NCBI GenBank assembly: GCA_003136335.1
Contig: PLEA01000531.1
Location: forward strand, 1,625-15,234
Direction: 5' to 3'
DNA from: Acidobacteriaceae bacterium
GTDB taxonomy: Bacteria; Acidobacteriota; Terriglobia; Terriglobales; SbA1
Length of the DNA stretch: 13,610 nt
The translations under genes were made by a program, and so were the position numbers. The notes beneath the pieces were generated by a model, which did not search any database, was not told where the DNA came from, and saw only the letters and a list, made by a program, of their open reading frames with translations. This document shows, one piece after another, positions 7,307-13,604 of this stretch. Numbering within the stretch: position 1 is the first letter of the stretch; each line of letters opens with the position of its first letter.

Positions 7307-7585
7307 ATGAAGAATCACGGCGTTTCCCCCAATCTTGCTCCCCATGTCACCATTCGCGTATCCGGAAAGCTATTCCAGGGACATTTGGCATATTTGGACC
7401 AACTGGTTCATTCCGCGGCTGAGTGCCACTTGTGGCCTGTGCTGAATCTCTCGCAATTGGAGGAGTTGGACCGTGCCGCCATCTTATATCTCGAGGAGGG
7501 CGAAAATCGCGACTTCGGTATTGCTTCCTGCCCGAATTTCATCCGCGAGTGGATGGGCCACGAGAGCGGTCGCGCCGCCGCTTGA
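7307..7585 (+). CDS. Small STAS-like (anti-sigma-antagonist fold) protein
   Basis: From the ATG at 7307, preceded by a good ribosome binding site (taggagagaa), the protein has 92 residues. It reads as a minimal STAS-like fold: a first strand 'HVTIRVSGKLFQGHLAYL', helix 'DQLVHSAAEC', strand 'LWPVLNLSQLEELDRAAILYL' and a last part 'IASCPNFIREWMGHE'. Small proteins with 'LDLSxVxxvDrxAvxxL' and a terminal 'xNCPxYxREWI' are common in Acidobacteria and are usually assigned to the STAS domain. No canonical phosphorylatable 'DSSG' serine is present; the corresponding site reads ELDRAA, so classical partner-switching by serine phosphorylation is unlikely. It stands alone 150 nt after the SRP RNA; an in-frame upstream extension to 7133 would cover the RNA and is rejected. 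Family assignment is moderately sure, function unknown. Confidence 0.7.
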   Translation: MKNHGVSPNLAPHVTIRVSGKLFQGHLAYLDQLVHSAAECHLWPVLNLSQLEELDRAAILYLEEGENRDFGIASCPNFIREWMGHESGRAAA

Positions 7586-7676
7586 AGGACTGCGGCAGAG
7601 TTTGGTTACACATCTGCGTCTCGTCCGTCTAGAATGTGGTCCATTTACAATGTAGATCGCACTCGAGGAGGATGCC

Positions 7677-8231
7677 GTGATCATCTCTCGCCGCTGCTGT
7701 GTACTGCTTGCGGTCTTGACCTTGGCCGGCGGCGCTGCTGCCCAGACGGCCAAAGTGACCTCGGTGCTCGACATGACGGAGTTCGTGCGCGACTGGCAAA
7801 TCTCCAAGCAGTTCACCCTCGACGTGGCGAACGCCATGCCCGCCGATCTCTACACCTTCAAGACCAATCCCGAAGAAATGACTTTCGGGGAACAGATGAT
7901 TCACATTGCGGCGGGGAACGTTTTTCGCTTCAACCAGATCACTGGGATCAAGCCGCCCTCCCCCCTCGATCCTGCTAAACCGCCGGCTTCGGACAAGGAA
8001 AACGTATTGAAGTTGCTCGATCAATCCTTCGACTACGTCATTGATGCACTGCCGAAGATCACTCCTGAGCAACTTCAACGCACATGGCATATTCCATCGT
8101 GGAAGGGACGAACCGATCCCGACGGCCGCGCCATGATTGTCAACATGTTCGTGCACACGGCGCACCACCGGGCGCAGTGCGAGGTTTATATGCGGGCGAA
8201 GGGCATTAAACCGCCCGACTATTCGTTCTGA
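7677..8231 (+). CDS. Secreted DinB-like four-helix protein
   Basis: The GTG at 7677 is chosen because AGGAGG (7666-7671) lies 5 nt before it. The 184-residue product has a signal peptide (MIISRRCCVLLAVLTL then AGGAAAQ, cleavage at about 23) and a DinB/YfiT-like four-helix bundle. Likely metal-binding histidines are His76 ('EQMIHIAAGN') and the H-x3-H pair His160/His164 ('FVHTAHHRAQCEVYMR'), which is the DinB pattern. The family includes thiol-dependent transferases and proteins of unknown activity; the substrate cannot be read from sequence. Export across the inner membrane is inferred from the signal peptide and is unusual for the cytoplasmic members best studied. A repeat-type hairpin follows the stop codon and may end the transcript. 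Confidence 0.85.
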   Translation: MIISRRCCVLLAVLTLAGGAAAQTAKVTSVLDMTEFVRDWQISKQFTLDVANAMPADLYTFKTNPEEMTFGEQMIHIAAGNVFRFNQITGIKPPSPLDPAKPPASDKENVLKLLDQSFDYVIDALPKITPEQLQRTWHIPSWKGRTDPDGRAMIVNMFVHTAHHRAQCEVYMRAKGIKPPDYSF

Positions 8232-8250
8232 ATCGAATCGCCGGCTTCAC

Positions 8251-8306
8251 CTGGCGGGACAGCCGAGAGCCTGCCCTGAGCGCAGTCGAAGGGCGGCTGT
8301 CGCTAC
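8251..8306. repeat. Hairpin-forming dispersed repeat between the DinB-like gene and fabH
   Basis: GACAGCCG (8258-8265) is an exact inverted match of CGGCTGTC (8294-8301), and inside it GCCCT (8273-8277) faces AGGGC (8290-8294). The unit contains 'cctgagcgcagtcgaaggg', of a type widely scattered in bacterial genomes. Its bases 8265-8281 are an exact inverted copy of 6955-6971. It could stabilise the 3' end of the DinB-like message, but no T-run follows. Confidence 0.7.
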
Positions 8307-8377
8307 GTGAGCAGTCCCGTTAGACATTCTGCTCCTAATCCTTGAAAATACTCAGTTTCATATTGCAGGAGCTGTCA

Positions 8378-9376
8378 TTGAGCAAACCGATCCGCGCGAA
8401 AATCAGCGCTGTGGGCACCTATGTGCCGCCTCGCGTTCTCACCAACTCCGACCTCGAAAAAATGGTTGACACCAATAATGAATGGATTATGGAGCGCGTG
8501 GGGATTCGCGAGCGCCATGTCGTCGACAAGGGCGTGGCCGCCAGCGACCTGGCAGTGGAGGCGGTGAAGAAGTTGCGCGCGTCGTACCCCTTCGATTTGC
8601 AGGAGGTCGACCTCATCGTGGTGGGCACGGTGACGCCCGACATGATGTATCCATCGACCGCGTGCCTGGTACAGCATAAATTGGGCATCGAGAATACCTG
8701 GGGCTTCGACGTTTCCGCCGGATGCTCGGGGTTTCTGTACGCATTGAACACCGGCGTGAAGTTCGTCGAGTCGGGTCAATACAAGAAGGTGCTGGTGATT
8801 GGGTCCGACGTGAATTCGTCGATGACGGACTACACCGATCGCGCGGTATGCATAATTTTCGGCGATGGCGCGGGTGCGGTTTTGCTGGAACCTTCGGAGG
8901 ATGGCGAGGTGGGCGTCGTCGACCATGTGGCACAGATTGAGGGCATGGGCGGACAGTTTCTCTGCCTGCCGGGAGGGGGAAGTCTGCACCCGGCCACGCA
9001 CCAGACGGTCGATCAGAAAATGCATTATATCCATCAGGATGGCAGGAACGTCTTCAAGTATGCGGTGAAGAAAATGGCGGAGATGACCGAACGCATCCTC
9101 GAGAAAAATAAACTGACGGGCAAGGATATCGATTGCTTCATTGCCCATCAGGCGAACCGGCGCATCATCACGGCGACCGCGGATCGCCTGGGGATGCCGA
9201 TGGAGAAGGTCATCATCAACATTGACCGCTTCGGCAATACCACGGCGGGCACAATCCCTATCGCCATGCAGACGGCGCTGGAGGAGGGAAAACTAAAAAA
9301 GGGAGATTGCTTGTTGATCGCAACTGTGGGCGCTGGGTTTACTTCCGGGGCGACATTGTTGCGCTGGGCATTTTAG
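8378..9376 (+). CDS. fabH: Beta-ketoacyl-ACP synthase III, first tandem copy
   Basis: KASIII condenses an acyl-CoA primer with malonyl-ACP to begin fatty acid synthesis in the cytoplasm. The start is TTG at 8378 ([13 protein letters not shown]...), because AGGAG at 8367-8371 sits 6 nt before it and because the resulting 332 codons equal exactly the length of the second copy; an upstream TTG at 8342 has no ribosome binding site. The catalytic triad is intact: Cys116 ('DVSAGCSGF'), His257 ('IAHQANRRI') and Asn287 ('[12 protein letters not shown]'). The C-terminal 'GAGFTSGATLLRW' is also typical. It differs from the neighbour mainly in the active-site surround (AGCSGF against AACSAF) and the region after residue 60, which could mean a different primer preference; that is inference. 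The other fatty acid synthesis genes (fabD, fabG, acpP, plsX) are not in the window. Confidence 0.93.
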   Translation: MSKPIRAKISAVGTYVPPRVLTNSDLEKMVDTNNEWIMERVGIRERHVVDKGVAASDLAVEAVKKLRASYPFDLQEVDLIVVGTVTPDMMYPSTACLVQHKLGIENTWGFDVSAGCSGFLYALNTGVKFVESGQYKKVLVIGSDVNSSMTDYTDRAVCIIFGDGAGAVLLEPSEDGEVGVVDHVAQIEGMGGQFLCLPGGGSLHPATHQTVDQKMHYIHQDGRNVFKYAVKKMAEMTERILEKNKLTGKDIDCFIAHQANRRIITATADRLGMPMEKVIINIDRFGNTTAGTIPIAMQTALEEGKLKKGDCLLIATVGAGFTSGATLLRWAF

Positions 9377-9385
9377 GGGCAGCCA

Positions 9386-9443
9386 TTAGACATTCTTCCT
9401 CCAATCCTTCAGAATTACTGGAGCTTTATCGGAGGAGTTCTTG
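9386..9443 (+). repeat. Duplicated fabH leader (second copy; first copy at 8320-8377)
   Basis: The 58 bases before each fabH TTG start are related. Including the TTG, an ungapped alignment of 8320-8380 with 9386-9446 gives 39 identities in 61 positions, beginning with the shared TTAGACATTCT and including AATCCTT and the AGGAG ribosome binding site. The equal distance to the start codon shows that the tandem duplication included the leader. Confidence 0.7.
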
Positions 9444-10442
9444 TTGACGAAACCGATTCGGGCAAAAATCAGCGCTCTGGGCACGTACGTGCCGCCTCGC
9501 CTGCTCACCAATGCCGATCTCGAAAAGATGGTCGACACTAACAACGAATGGATCATGGCTCGCGTCGGCATCCGTGAGCGCCACATCGCCGACAAGGGCG
9601 TTGCTACCAGCGACCTCGCCGTAAAAGCCGCTGAGAAAGCACTCGCGCAGCGCGGCATGGCTGCAACCGACATCGATGCCATTATTGTCGGCACGGTCAC
9701 CCCGGACATGTTTTTTCCTTCGACTGCCTGCGTGGTGCAAGACAAGCTGGGCGCAAAGGGAGCGTGGGGATTCGATCTTTCCGCCGCCTGCTCGGCCTTT
9801 CTGTATTCGGTGCAGGTGGGCGCGCAATTCATTGGCACCGGCACTCATAAGCGGGTGCTGGTGATTGGCGCCGATGTGATGTCGTCGATCATCGACTACG
9901 CCGACCGCGCGACCTGCGTGATCTTTGGGGACGGAGCGGGCGCGGCGATTCTGGAACCCGCCGAAGATGACTCTGTCGGGCTGATCGACTTCATTCACGA
10001 AGTCGATGGTTCCGGCGGCCAGTTTCTCTACATGCCCGGCGGAGGCAGCCTGAACCCGACGAGCAAAGAGACGATTGAAAAGAGAATGCATTATGTCCAC
10101 CAGGATGGCCAACAGGTCTTCAAGTTTGCCGTCCGCAAGCAGACCGAGCTGTGCCAGAAGTTGCTCGAACGCAACGGGCTGAAAGGCTCGGACCTTGATG
10201 CATTCATTCCGCATCAGGCCAACCTCCGCATCATTAATGCCACGGCCGATCGCCTGGGCCTGCGCCCCGAAGCCGTAGTCGTCAACATCGAGCGCTACGG
10301 CAACACAACGGCGGGGACGATCCCGCTGGCCATGAATACGGCGCTGGAGCAAGGCAAGCTGAAGAAGGGAAGTTTGGTGATGTTAGCCTCGGTCGGGGCT
10401 GGCTTTACCGTGGGCGCGACGTTGCTGCGCTGGGCGTTCTAA
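9444..10442 (+). CDS. fabH: Beta-ketoacyl-ACP synthase III, second tandem copy
   Basis: Start TTG at 9444 ([13 protein letters not shown]...): GGAGGA at 9431-9436 is 7 nt upstream; a TTG three bases earlier is too close but possible. The product has 332 residues and is collinear with the first copy, with Cys116 ('DLSAACSAF'), then 'IPHQANLRI' (His) and '[12 protein letters not shown]' (Asn) at matching places, so it should be active. By eye the two proteins are roughly 60% identical, strongest at the N-terminus ('[22 protein letters not shown]') and C-terminus ('GATLLRWAF'), so the duplication is not recent. The 67-bp gap between copies contains only the duplicated leader, so both genes may be co-transcribed or separately initiated. 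It converges with the M50 protease gene with only 16 bp between them and no obvious terminator. Confidence 0.93.
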   Translation: MTKPIRAKISALGTYVPPRLLTNADLEKMVDTNNEWIMARVGIRERHIADKGVATSDLAVKAAEKALAQRGMAATDIDAIIVGTVTPDMFFPSTACVVQDKLGAKGAWGFDLSAACSAFLYSVQVGAQFIGTGTHKRVLVIGADVMSSIIDYADRATCVIFGDGAGAAILEPAEDDSVGLIDFIHEVDGSGGQFLYMPGGGSLNPTSKETIEKRMHYVHQDGQQVFKFAVRKQTELCQKLLERNGLKGSDLDAFIPHQANLRIINATADRLGLRPEAVVVNIERYGNTTAGTIPLAMNTALEQGKLKKGSLVMLASVGAGFTVGATLLRWAF

Positions 10443-10458
10443 AGGGGAGCCCGGGACT

Positions 10459-11754
10459 CTAACTTGAGTTTGCGCCGACCTGGACAGGGGAATTCAGATC
10501 AGCGGCCGGCGCTTCTGAACGCTGACGCTCGAGAATCTCGCGTCGCCATTCTTCAAACCCCTCTGCCATGCTCTTCTTCAGCGTTGTTGGCGGAAGTTTT
10601 TCGATAAACGCGAATGCGTCTTGCCAGCGAGCGAGTGCCGGGACAAATTCTTTGCGTGCACAGTGAATGGCAATGTCCGCTCTGATCTGCAGTAGTTGTG
10701 GTAGAGCCTGAATCTTCTTCACCCGCTTGAGCCATTTCTCTGCTATCGCTGCCTTTAGCTGAAACCAGCCCGTAAAGACAGGGGCCTCGAGCGCAACCAG
10801 ATCCTGCAGCGATGGTCCGAGTAAGCAGACAAGTTCAAGGCATCTCTCTAGGTGCAAAGCTGCGACCGGAACATCTTCCCGATCATTCGCCGCCGTGTAC
10901 GCTACCCAGTTCCCGGCGAAATCGTCTACGGACTCATCGCGGACAGCTCCGGCGGCATTAAGCCAAGTACGTTTCCAGAGTTTCGGTCGCACACCCAGGC
11001 GACTTTGGTTTCCGATTGCGGTCAGGCTCATCCATCGCCGCGATTTGGCACGCGACAAGAACAGCGTTGCGATCCGCGCACCATCGGGATAGAGAATCCC
11101 CAGCCGGAACGGCATGAAATTGGCTAAGCCAATAATCACGGAGATCCGCAAGAAGATATCGAGCGATAACGACAACCAACCGGCAGTCGGATTAACATAC
11201 GCTAGAAAGACAGCGATCGCCGCTGCCGAAAGCAGATTTGCCGCTGGCCCTGCTACGGTGAAAACAAGGAGTCTGCGGCGCAAACGTCGAACGTGATCCA
11301 CATGCATGCCAGCGTAGCCGCCTGTAGGTAGAGCCCTCCGAAGCCGAATTTTCAGGCTCCCATACTCCTTTCTCAACGAAACCGGGCCAATCGTGATCGA
11401 GCTAAACCGAAATCCGACTACCCATCCAGCCAGTAGATGGCCTAGTTCATGGACGATAACCGCCAGCACCAACGAAAGAAAGTAGAAGATGAAAACCAAG
11501 TTCGCCGCTGGATTTCTTTCGTCGCGGGCGCTGTTCGAAGCAGCGATGAGGACAATAGCGAACGGAATGCCCATCAACAGGCTAAACAAAGTGCTCCCCA
11601 GGTTGTTCTTCTTCACCTTGACTCGGACAGCAGAATCGAGGATCGGAGTTGTGCCGGTCGACTCTGGGCTGATCGTCACTGGAGGGATATTATCAAACAA
11701 AGGACGCGGAAACAGGCCGCGCAACCATGACGTTCGTAACTTTCTTCCGATCAT
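10459..11754 (-). CDS. M50 (site-2 protease type) membrane zinc metalloprotease
   Basis: A 431-residue protein with the intramembrane zinc protease motifs: 'VHELGHLLAGW' (HExxH, His102/Glu103/His106) in a hydrophobic helix, a 'VAGPAANLL' segment (about 167-175) and the third ligand in 'NFMPFRLGILYPDGARI' (Asp224, the N-x2-P...DG pattern of M50). Membrane segments lie at about 56-74, 85-110, 163-187 and 195-215. There is no PDZ domain; the last roughly 200 residues are soluble, helical and unassigned. Members cleave membrane-bound substrates such as anti-sigma factors; no such partner is adjacent. The Met at 11754 is the longest start but has no clear ribosome binding site and yields a polar 50-residue leader, so a start nearer the first helix is possible. 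The gene is divergent from the SnoaL-like gene. Confidence 0.85.
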   Translation of the reverse strand: MIGRKLRTSWLRGLFPRPLFDNIPPVTISPESTGTTPILDSAVRVKVKKNNLGSTLFSLLMGIPFAIVLIAASNSARDERNPAANLVFIFYFLSLVLAVIVHELGHLLAGWVVGFRFSSITIGPVSLRKEYGSLKIRLRRALPTGGYAGMHVDHVRRLRRRLLVFTVAGPAANLLSAAAIAVFLAYVNPTAGWLSLSLDIFLRISVIIGLANFMPFRLGILYPDGARIATLFLSRAKSRRWMSLTAIGNQSRLGVRPKLWKRTWLNAAGAVRDESVDDFAGNWVAYTAANDREDVPVAALHLERCLELVCLLGPSLQDLVALEAPVFTGWFQLKAAIAEKWLKRVKKIQALPQLLQIRADIAIHCARKEFVPALARWQDAFAFIEKLPPTTLKKSMAEGFEEWRREILERQRSEAPAADLNSPVQVGANSS

Positions 11755-11835
11755 TTCGATGGCTTGGCCGGTCAGCGACCGCTATCGTTTTGGCACGTTC
11801 GCCCCACGTGGGGATGTCGGCGAGCGTGCAAGAAA

Positions 11836-12276
11836 ATGATTCGTACGATGTGTTGTTGTCTTCTGCTGGCCTTGGGCTCGGTCGGACTGGCTGCCCAGCA
11901 GTCTGATCCGCGCGAGAGCAAACTGCTGGTTCTGGAGCGCCTGTGGAATGAGGCTCAGGTCAACCGCGATTCCTCTGCCCTCGAGGCTCTGGTTTCGAGC
12001 CGGTTTGTAAACACCGAATGGGACGGCGAACTTACCAACAAGCAGAAATTTCTTGCCGATATCAAAGACCCGCATTTCAAACCCACCGCCCTCAACATCC
12101 AGGACGTGAAGATGAATTTCTTTGGGGACACCGCCGTGGTCACGGGTATCTATCACACCCAGGGTACCTACCAGGGCAAACCTTATGACCACCTCGGACG
12201 CTTCACGGACACGTGGGTGCTTGACCTTGGAAAGTGGCAGTGCGTCGCCAGCCACACCAGCCGGCTGAAGAAATAG
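11836..12276 (+). CDS. Secreted SnoaL/DUF4440-like (NTF2-fold) protein
   Basis: From the ATG at 11836 the product has 146 residues: a signal peptide (MIRTMCCCLLLALGSVGLAA, cleavage before QQSD) and one NTF2-like domain. Family features are 'LLVLERLWNEAQVNRDSSALEALVSSRFVNTEWDGEL' (helix plus DUF4440-type 'D...dd.f..t...G'), 'DVKMNFFGDTAVVTGIYHTQG' and the closing strand 'RFTDTWVLDLGKWQCVASHTSRL'. Such domains bind small ligands or act as simple enzymes; no catalytic residues can be named with confidence. A TTG 72 bases upstream would add a charged leader before the signal peptide and is rejected. The ribosome binding site is weak. The neighbouring divergent gene is the M50 protease, 81 bp away. 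Confidence 0.8.
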   Translation: MIRTMCCCLLLALGSVGLAAQQSDPRESKLLVLERLWNEAQVNRDSSALEALVSSRFVNTEWDGELTNKQKFLADIKDPHFKPTALNIQDVKMNFFGDTAVVTGIYHTQGTYQGKPYDHLGRFTDTWVLDLGKWQCVASHTSRLKK

Positions 12277-12362
12277 TCCGCTTTTATCCCCAGACGCCGG
12301 GCGTTCGCAGAATTTTTCCGACAGGCACCCGTCCGTGTTTATAAACCCATAAAATCTTTTTA

Positions 12363-12683
12363 TGCCCGAAATCCGCGCCCTTCCACGTGCAGGCAGTTTC
12401 GCGCGGAGCGTAGCTCGCATTGGCCTATTTAATTGTTGCGGGATCGATTGTTGCCTTCACGGCGTATGTCTGGCTCATTCACCACGAATCGCCGACCAAA
12501 GTGGGAACCTATGCGTATGTGAATCCGGTAGTCGCCGTTCTCGTGGGATATTTCCTGGGCGGAGAGGCGATCGGCCTGCGCACCATCGTGGGGACGCTGC
12601 TGGTGCTGGTGAGTATGGTCGTGATCGCAACGACGCCGAAAAAGAAGATGGAACTCGAACCTTTGGTAGGCGAAGCACACTGA
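12363..12683 (+). pseudogene. EamA (DMT) transporter C-terminal remnant with in-frame TAG
   Basis: The frame from 12420 to the TGA at 12683 encodes the last two to three helices of an EamA-type permease: 'LAYLIVAGSIVAFTAYVWLI', 'YAYVNPVVAVLVGYFLGGEA' and 'IVGTLLVLVSMVVIATTP'. Family resemblance continues upstream in the same frame through LAL (12414-12422) and 'AVSRGA' (12393-12410), interrupted by TAG at 12411-12413, where homologues often have Trp (TGG). No trace of the preceding roughly 200 residues (first EamA repeat) is found before 12363, where stops and AT-rich sequence occur. This is therefore a truncated, decayed gene. An 87-residue protein from the TTG at 12420 could in principle still be made, but no ribosome binding site is visible. 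Confidence 0.75.
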
Positions 12684-12727
12684 TTCTGTTCCTGATAACG
12701 AATGGCCGCTGTGAATTGGCGCCAAAC

Positions 12728-13117
12728 TTATCGGAAGGCGTCATCCCGAAGTCCCGCGTTTTCACCAGCGGGGCGAGGGATCTCGCGCGAATCACCGGGC
12801 GCCGTCGGCTTATAGACTTCGCTCCATCGCTCCGCCAGGTCGTCCCAATGGGGGTTCATCGACTCGATTAGTTTGATTTTCTTGTTCCGACGCCAGCCCT
12901 TGATTTCCTTCGCGCGAGCGATCGCCGCGTCGGGATAGAAAAAGCATTCATGATATGCCAGTCGCGTCAGGTTGTACCGGCTGGTGAAACCGAGAACTAG
13001 TTTATTCTTGTGCTCAAACACGCAGCGGGTCAGGCTACCCGTGACGCCCGTGTATAAGACGTGAGAACGGGGCCGGTTCGTCATGATGTAAACGTAAAAC
13101 TGCTTGGCTTTCCGCAT
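12728..13117 (-). CDS. Small GIY-YIG nuclease-like protein, catalytic residues altered
   Basis: From the ATG at 13117 (AAGG 10 nt upstream) the product has 129 residues. It is a stand-alone GIY-YIG domain of the UPF0213/YhbQ-like group: 'FYVYIMTNRPRSHVLYTGVTGSL' holds the two tyrosine motifs (Tyr8/Tyr10 and Tyr22-Thr-Gly), then 'VFEHKNK', 'GFTSRYNLTRLAYHE', 'EIKGWRRNKKIKLIESMNPHWDDL'. GIY-YIG enzymes cut DNA with a conserved Arg four residues before the motif His and a helix Glu. Here the Arg site is Cys32 (TGC, one transition from CGC) and the 'AIAREK' Glu site is Ala69 (GCG). The copy may be inactive. The last 20 or so residues (from Ser110) are read from the REP-like unit at 12737-12788, whose end lies next to the TAA. 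More REP-like units begin 37 bp upstream of the ATG. Confidence 0.85.
   Translation of the reverse strand: MRKAKQFYVYIMTNRPRSHVLYTGVTGSLTRCVFEHKNKLVLGFTSRYNLTRLAYHECFFYPDAAIARAKEIKGWRRNKKIKLIESMNPHWDDLAERWSEVYKPTAPGDSREIPRPAGENAGLRDDAFR
12737..12788 (+). repeat. REP-like hairpin unit, type I (single)
   Basis: The unit starts with ggcgtcatcccgaa and ends with gagggatctcgcgc. Its centre forms a hairpin: CCCGC (12753-12757), a 10-nt loop gttttcacca, GCGGG (12768-12772). It is nearly identical to the reverse complement of 13299-13349. It encodes the C-terminus of the GIY-YIG protein on the minus strand. Confidence 0.85.
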
Positions 13118-13154
13118 ACTCGAACCTTCTTGCTGGAGCCTTTGTCTTCGCGAG

Positions 13155-13349
13155 GGCGTCATCCCGAAACTCGGCGTACTTCAGCCGAGTGAGGGATCTC
13201 GCACGGAGCGCTTTCAGCCGAGCTCCTTTTAGCATTCAACGCTCAATCAAGTCTGTGACGGATGAACATCACCCGGTTGATAAAGGATGGGCACCGCACG
13301 CCAGATCCCTCGCCCCGCTGGTGAAAACGCGGGGCTTCGGGATGACGCC
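13155..13349. repeat. Composite element 1: two REP-like units in inverted orientation
   Basis: About 195 bp bounded by the perfect inverted ends GGCGTCATCCCGAA (13155-13168) and TTCGGGATGACGCC (13336-13349). The left unit has a type II hairpin, ACTCGGC (13169-13175), loop gtacttca, GCCGAGT (13184-13190). The right unit has a type I hairpin, GCCCCGC (13312-13318), loop tggtgaaaac, GCGGGGC (13329-13335). The central spacer shares blocks with element 2 (TCAAGTCTGTGACG at 13247-13260, ATAAAGGATGGGC at 13280-13292). The layout is like a REP doublet (BIME/REPIN). No gene is seen in this stretch. Confidence 0.85.
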
Positions 13350-13414
13350 ACTCTCGCGATCGTTTGTTGCGGTGTGGGGCGACTTAGCCTTCGCGTATCG
13401 CTGGCATGTTCGAG
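13350..13414. other. 65-bp spacer between the two composite repeats
   Basis: Unique sequence with no recognised gene or site. Just before the second element, ttcgagggcgtc resembles the junction at 13147-13160 before the first element, suggesting that the repeated unit extends a few bases outward. Confidence 0.4.
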
Positions 13415-13604
13415 GGCGTCATCCCGAAATTCGGCGTCCTTCAGCCGAGTGAGGGATCTCGCGCGGAGTGCGCTAGAAACCTTTTCTATCAATCAAAGAC
13501 AATTCAAGTCTGTGACGAACGAATTGCGCCGGTGAATAAAGGATGGGCGATAGTACACGCCAGATCCCTCGCCCCGCAGGTGAAAACGCGGGGCTTCGGG
13601 ATAA
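13415..13604. repeat. Composite element 2: second inverted REP-like doublet at the right edge
   Basis: A second copy in the same orientation, offset 260 bp from the first. The left unit starts at 13415 with ggcgtcatcccgaa and has hairpin TCGGC (13431-13435), loop gtccttca, GCCGA (13444-13448), extended by a T-G and an A-T pair. The right unit has GCCCCGC (13571-13577), loop aggtgaaaac, GCGGGGC (13588-13594). The right terminus reads TTCGGGATAAAG rather than TTCGGGATGACG, so it is diverged at its end. The spacer shares TCAAGTCTGTGACG (13504-13517) and ATAAAGGATGGGC (13536-13548) with copy 1 but is otherwise different. Confidence 0.83.

Noticed and set aside
7602..7651. Promoter upstream of the DinB-like gene (TTGGTT with TAGAAT or TACAAT)
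   Set aside because: The spacing is 22 bp or no matching -35 exists, so it is not strong enough to list.
12362..12871. Plus-strand frame of 169 codons
   Set aside because: It is out of frame with the EamA homology and ends within repeat and antisense GIY-YIG sequence.
13189..13535. Small open frames across the composite repeats
   Set aside because: They are readings of the hairpin repeat itself (for example peptides with 'IPRPAGENAGLRDDA') and have no ribosome binding sites or conserved content.
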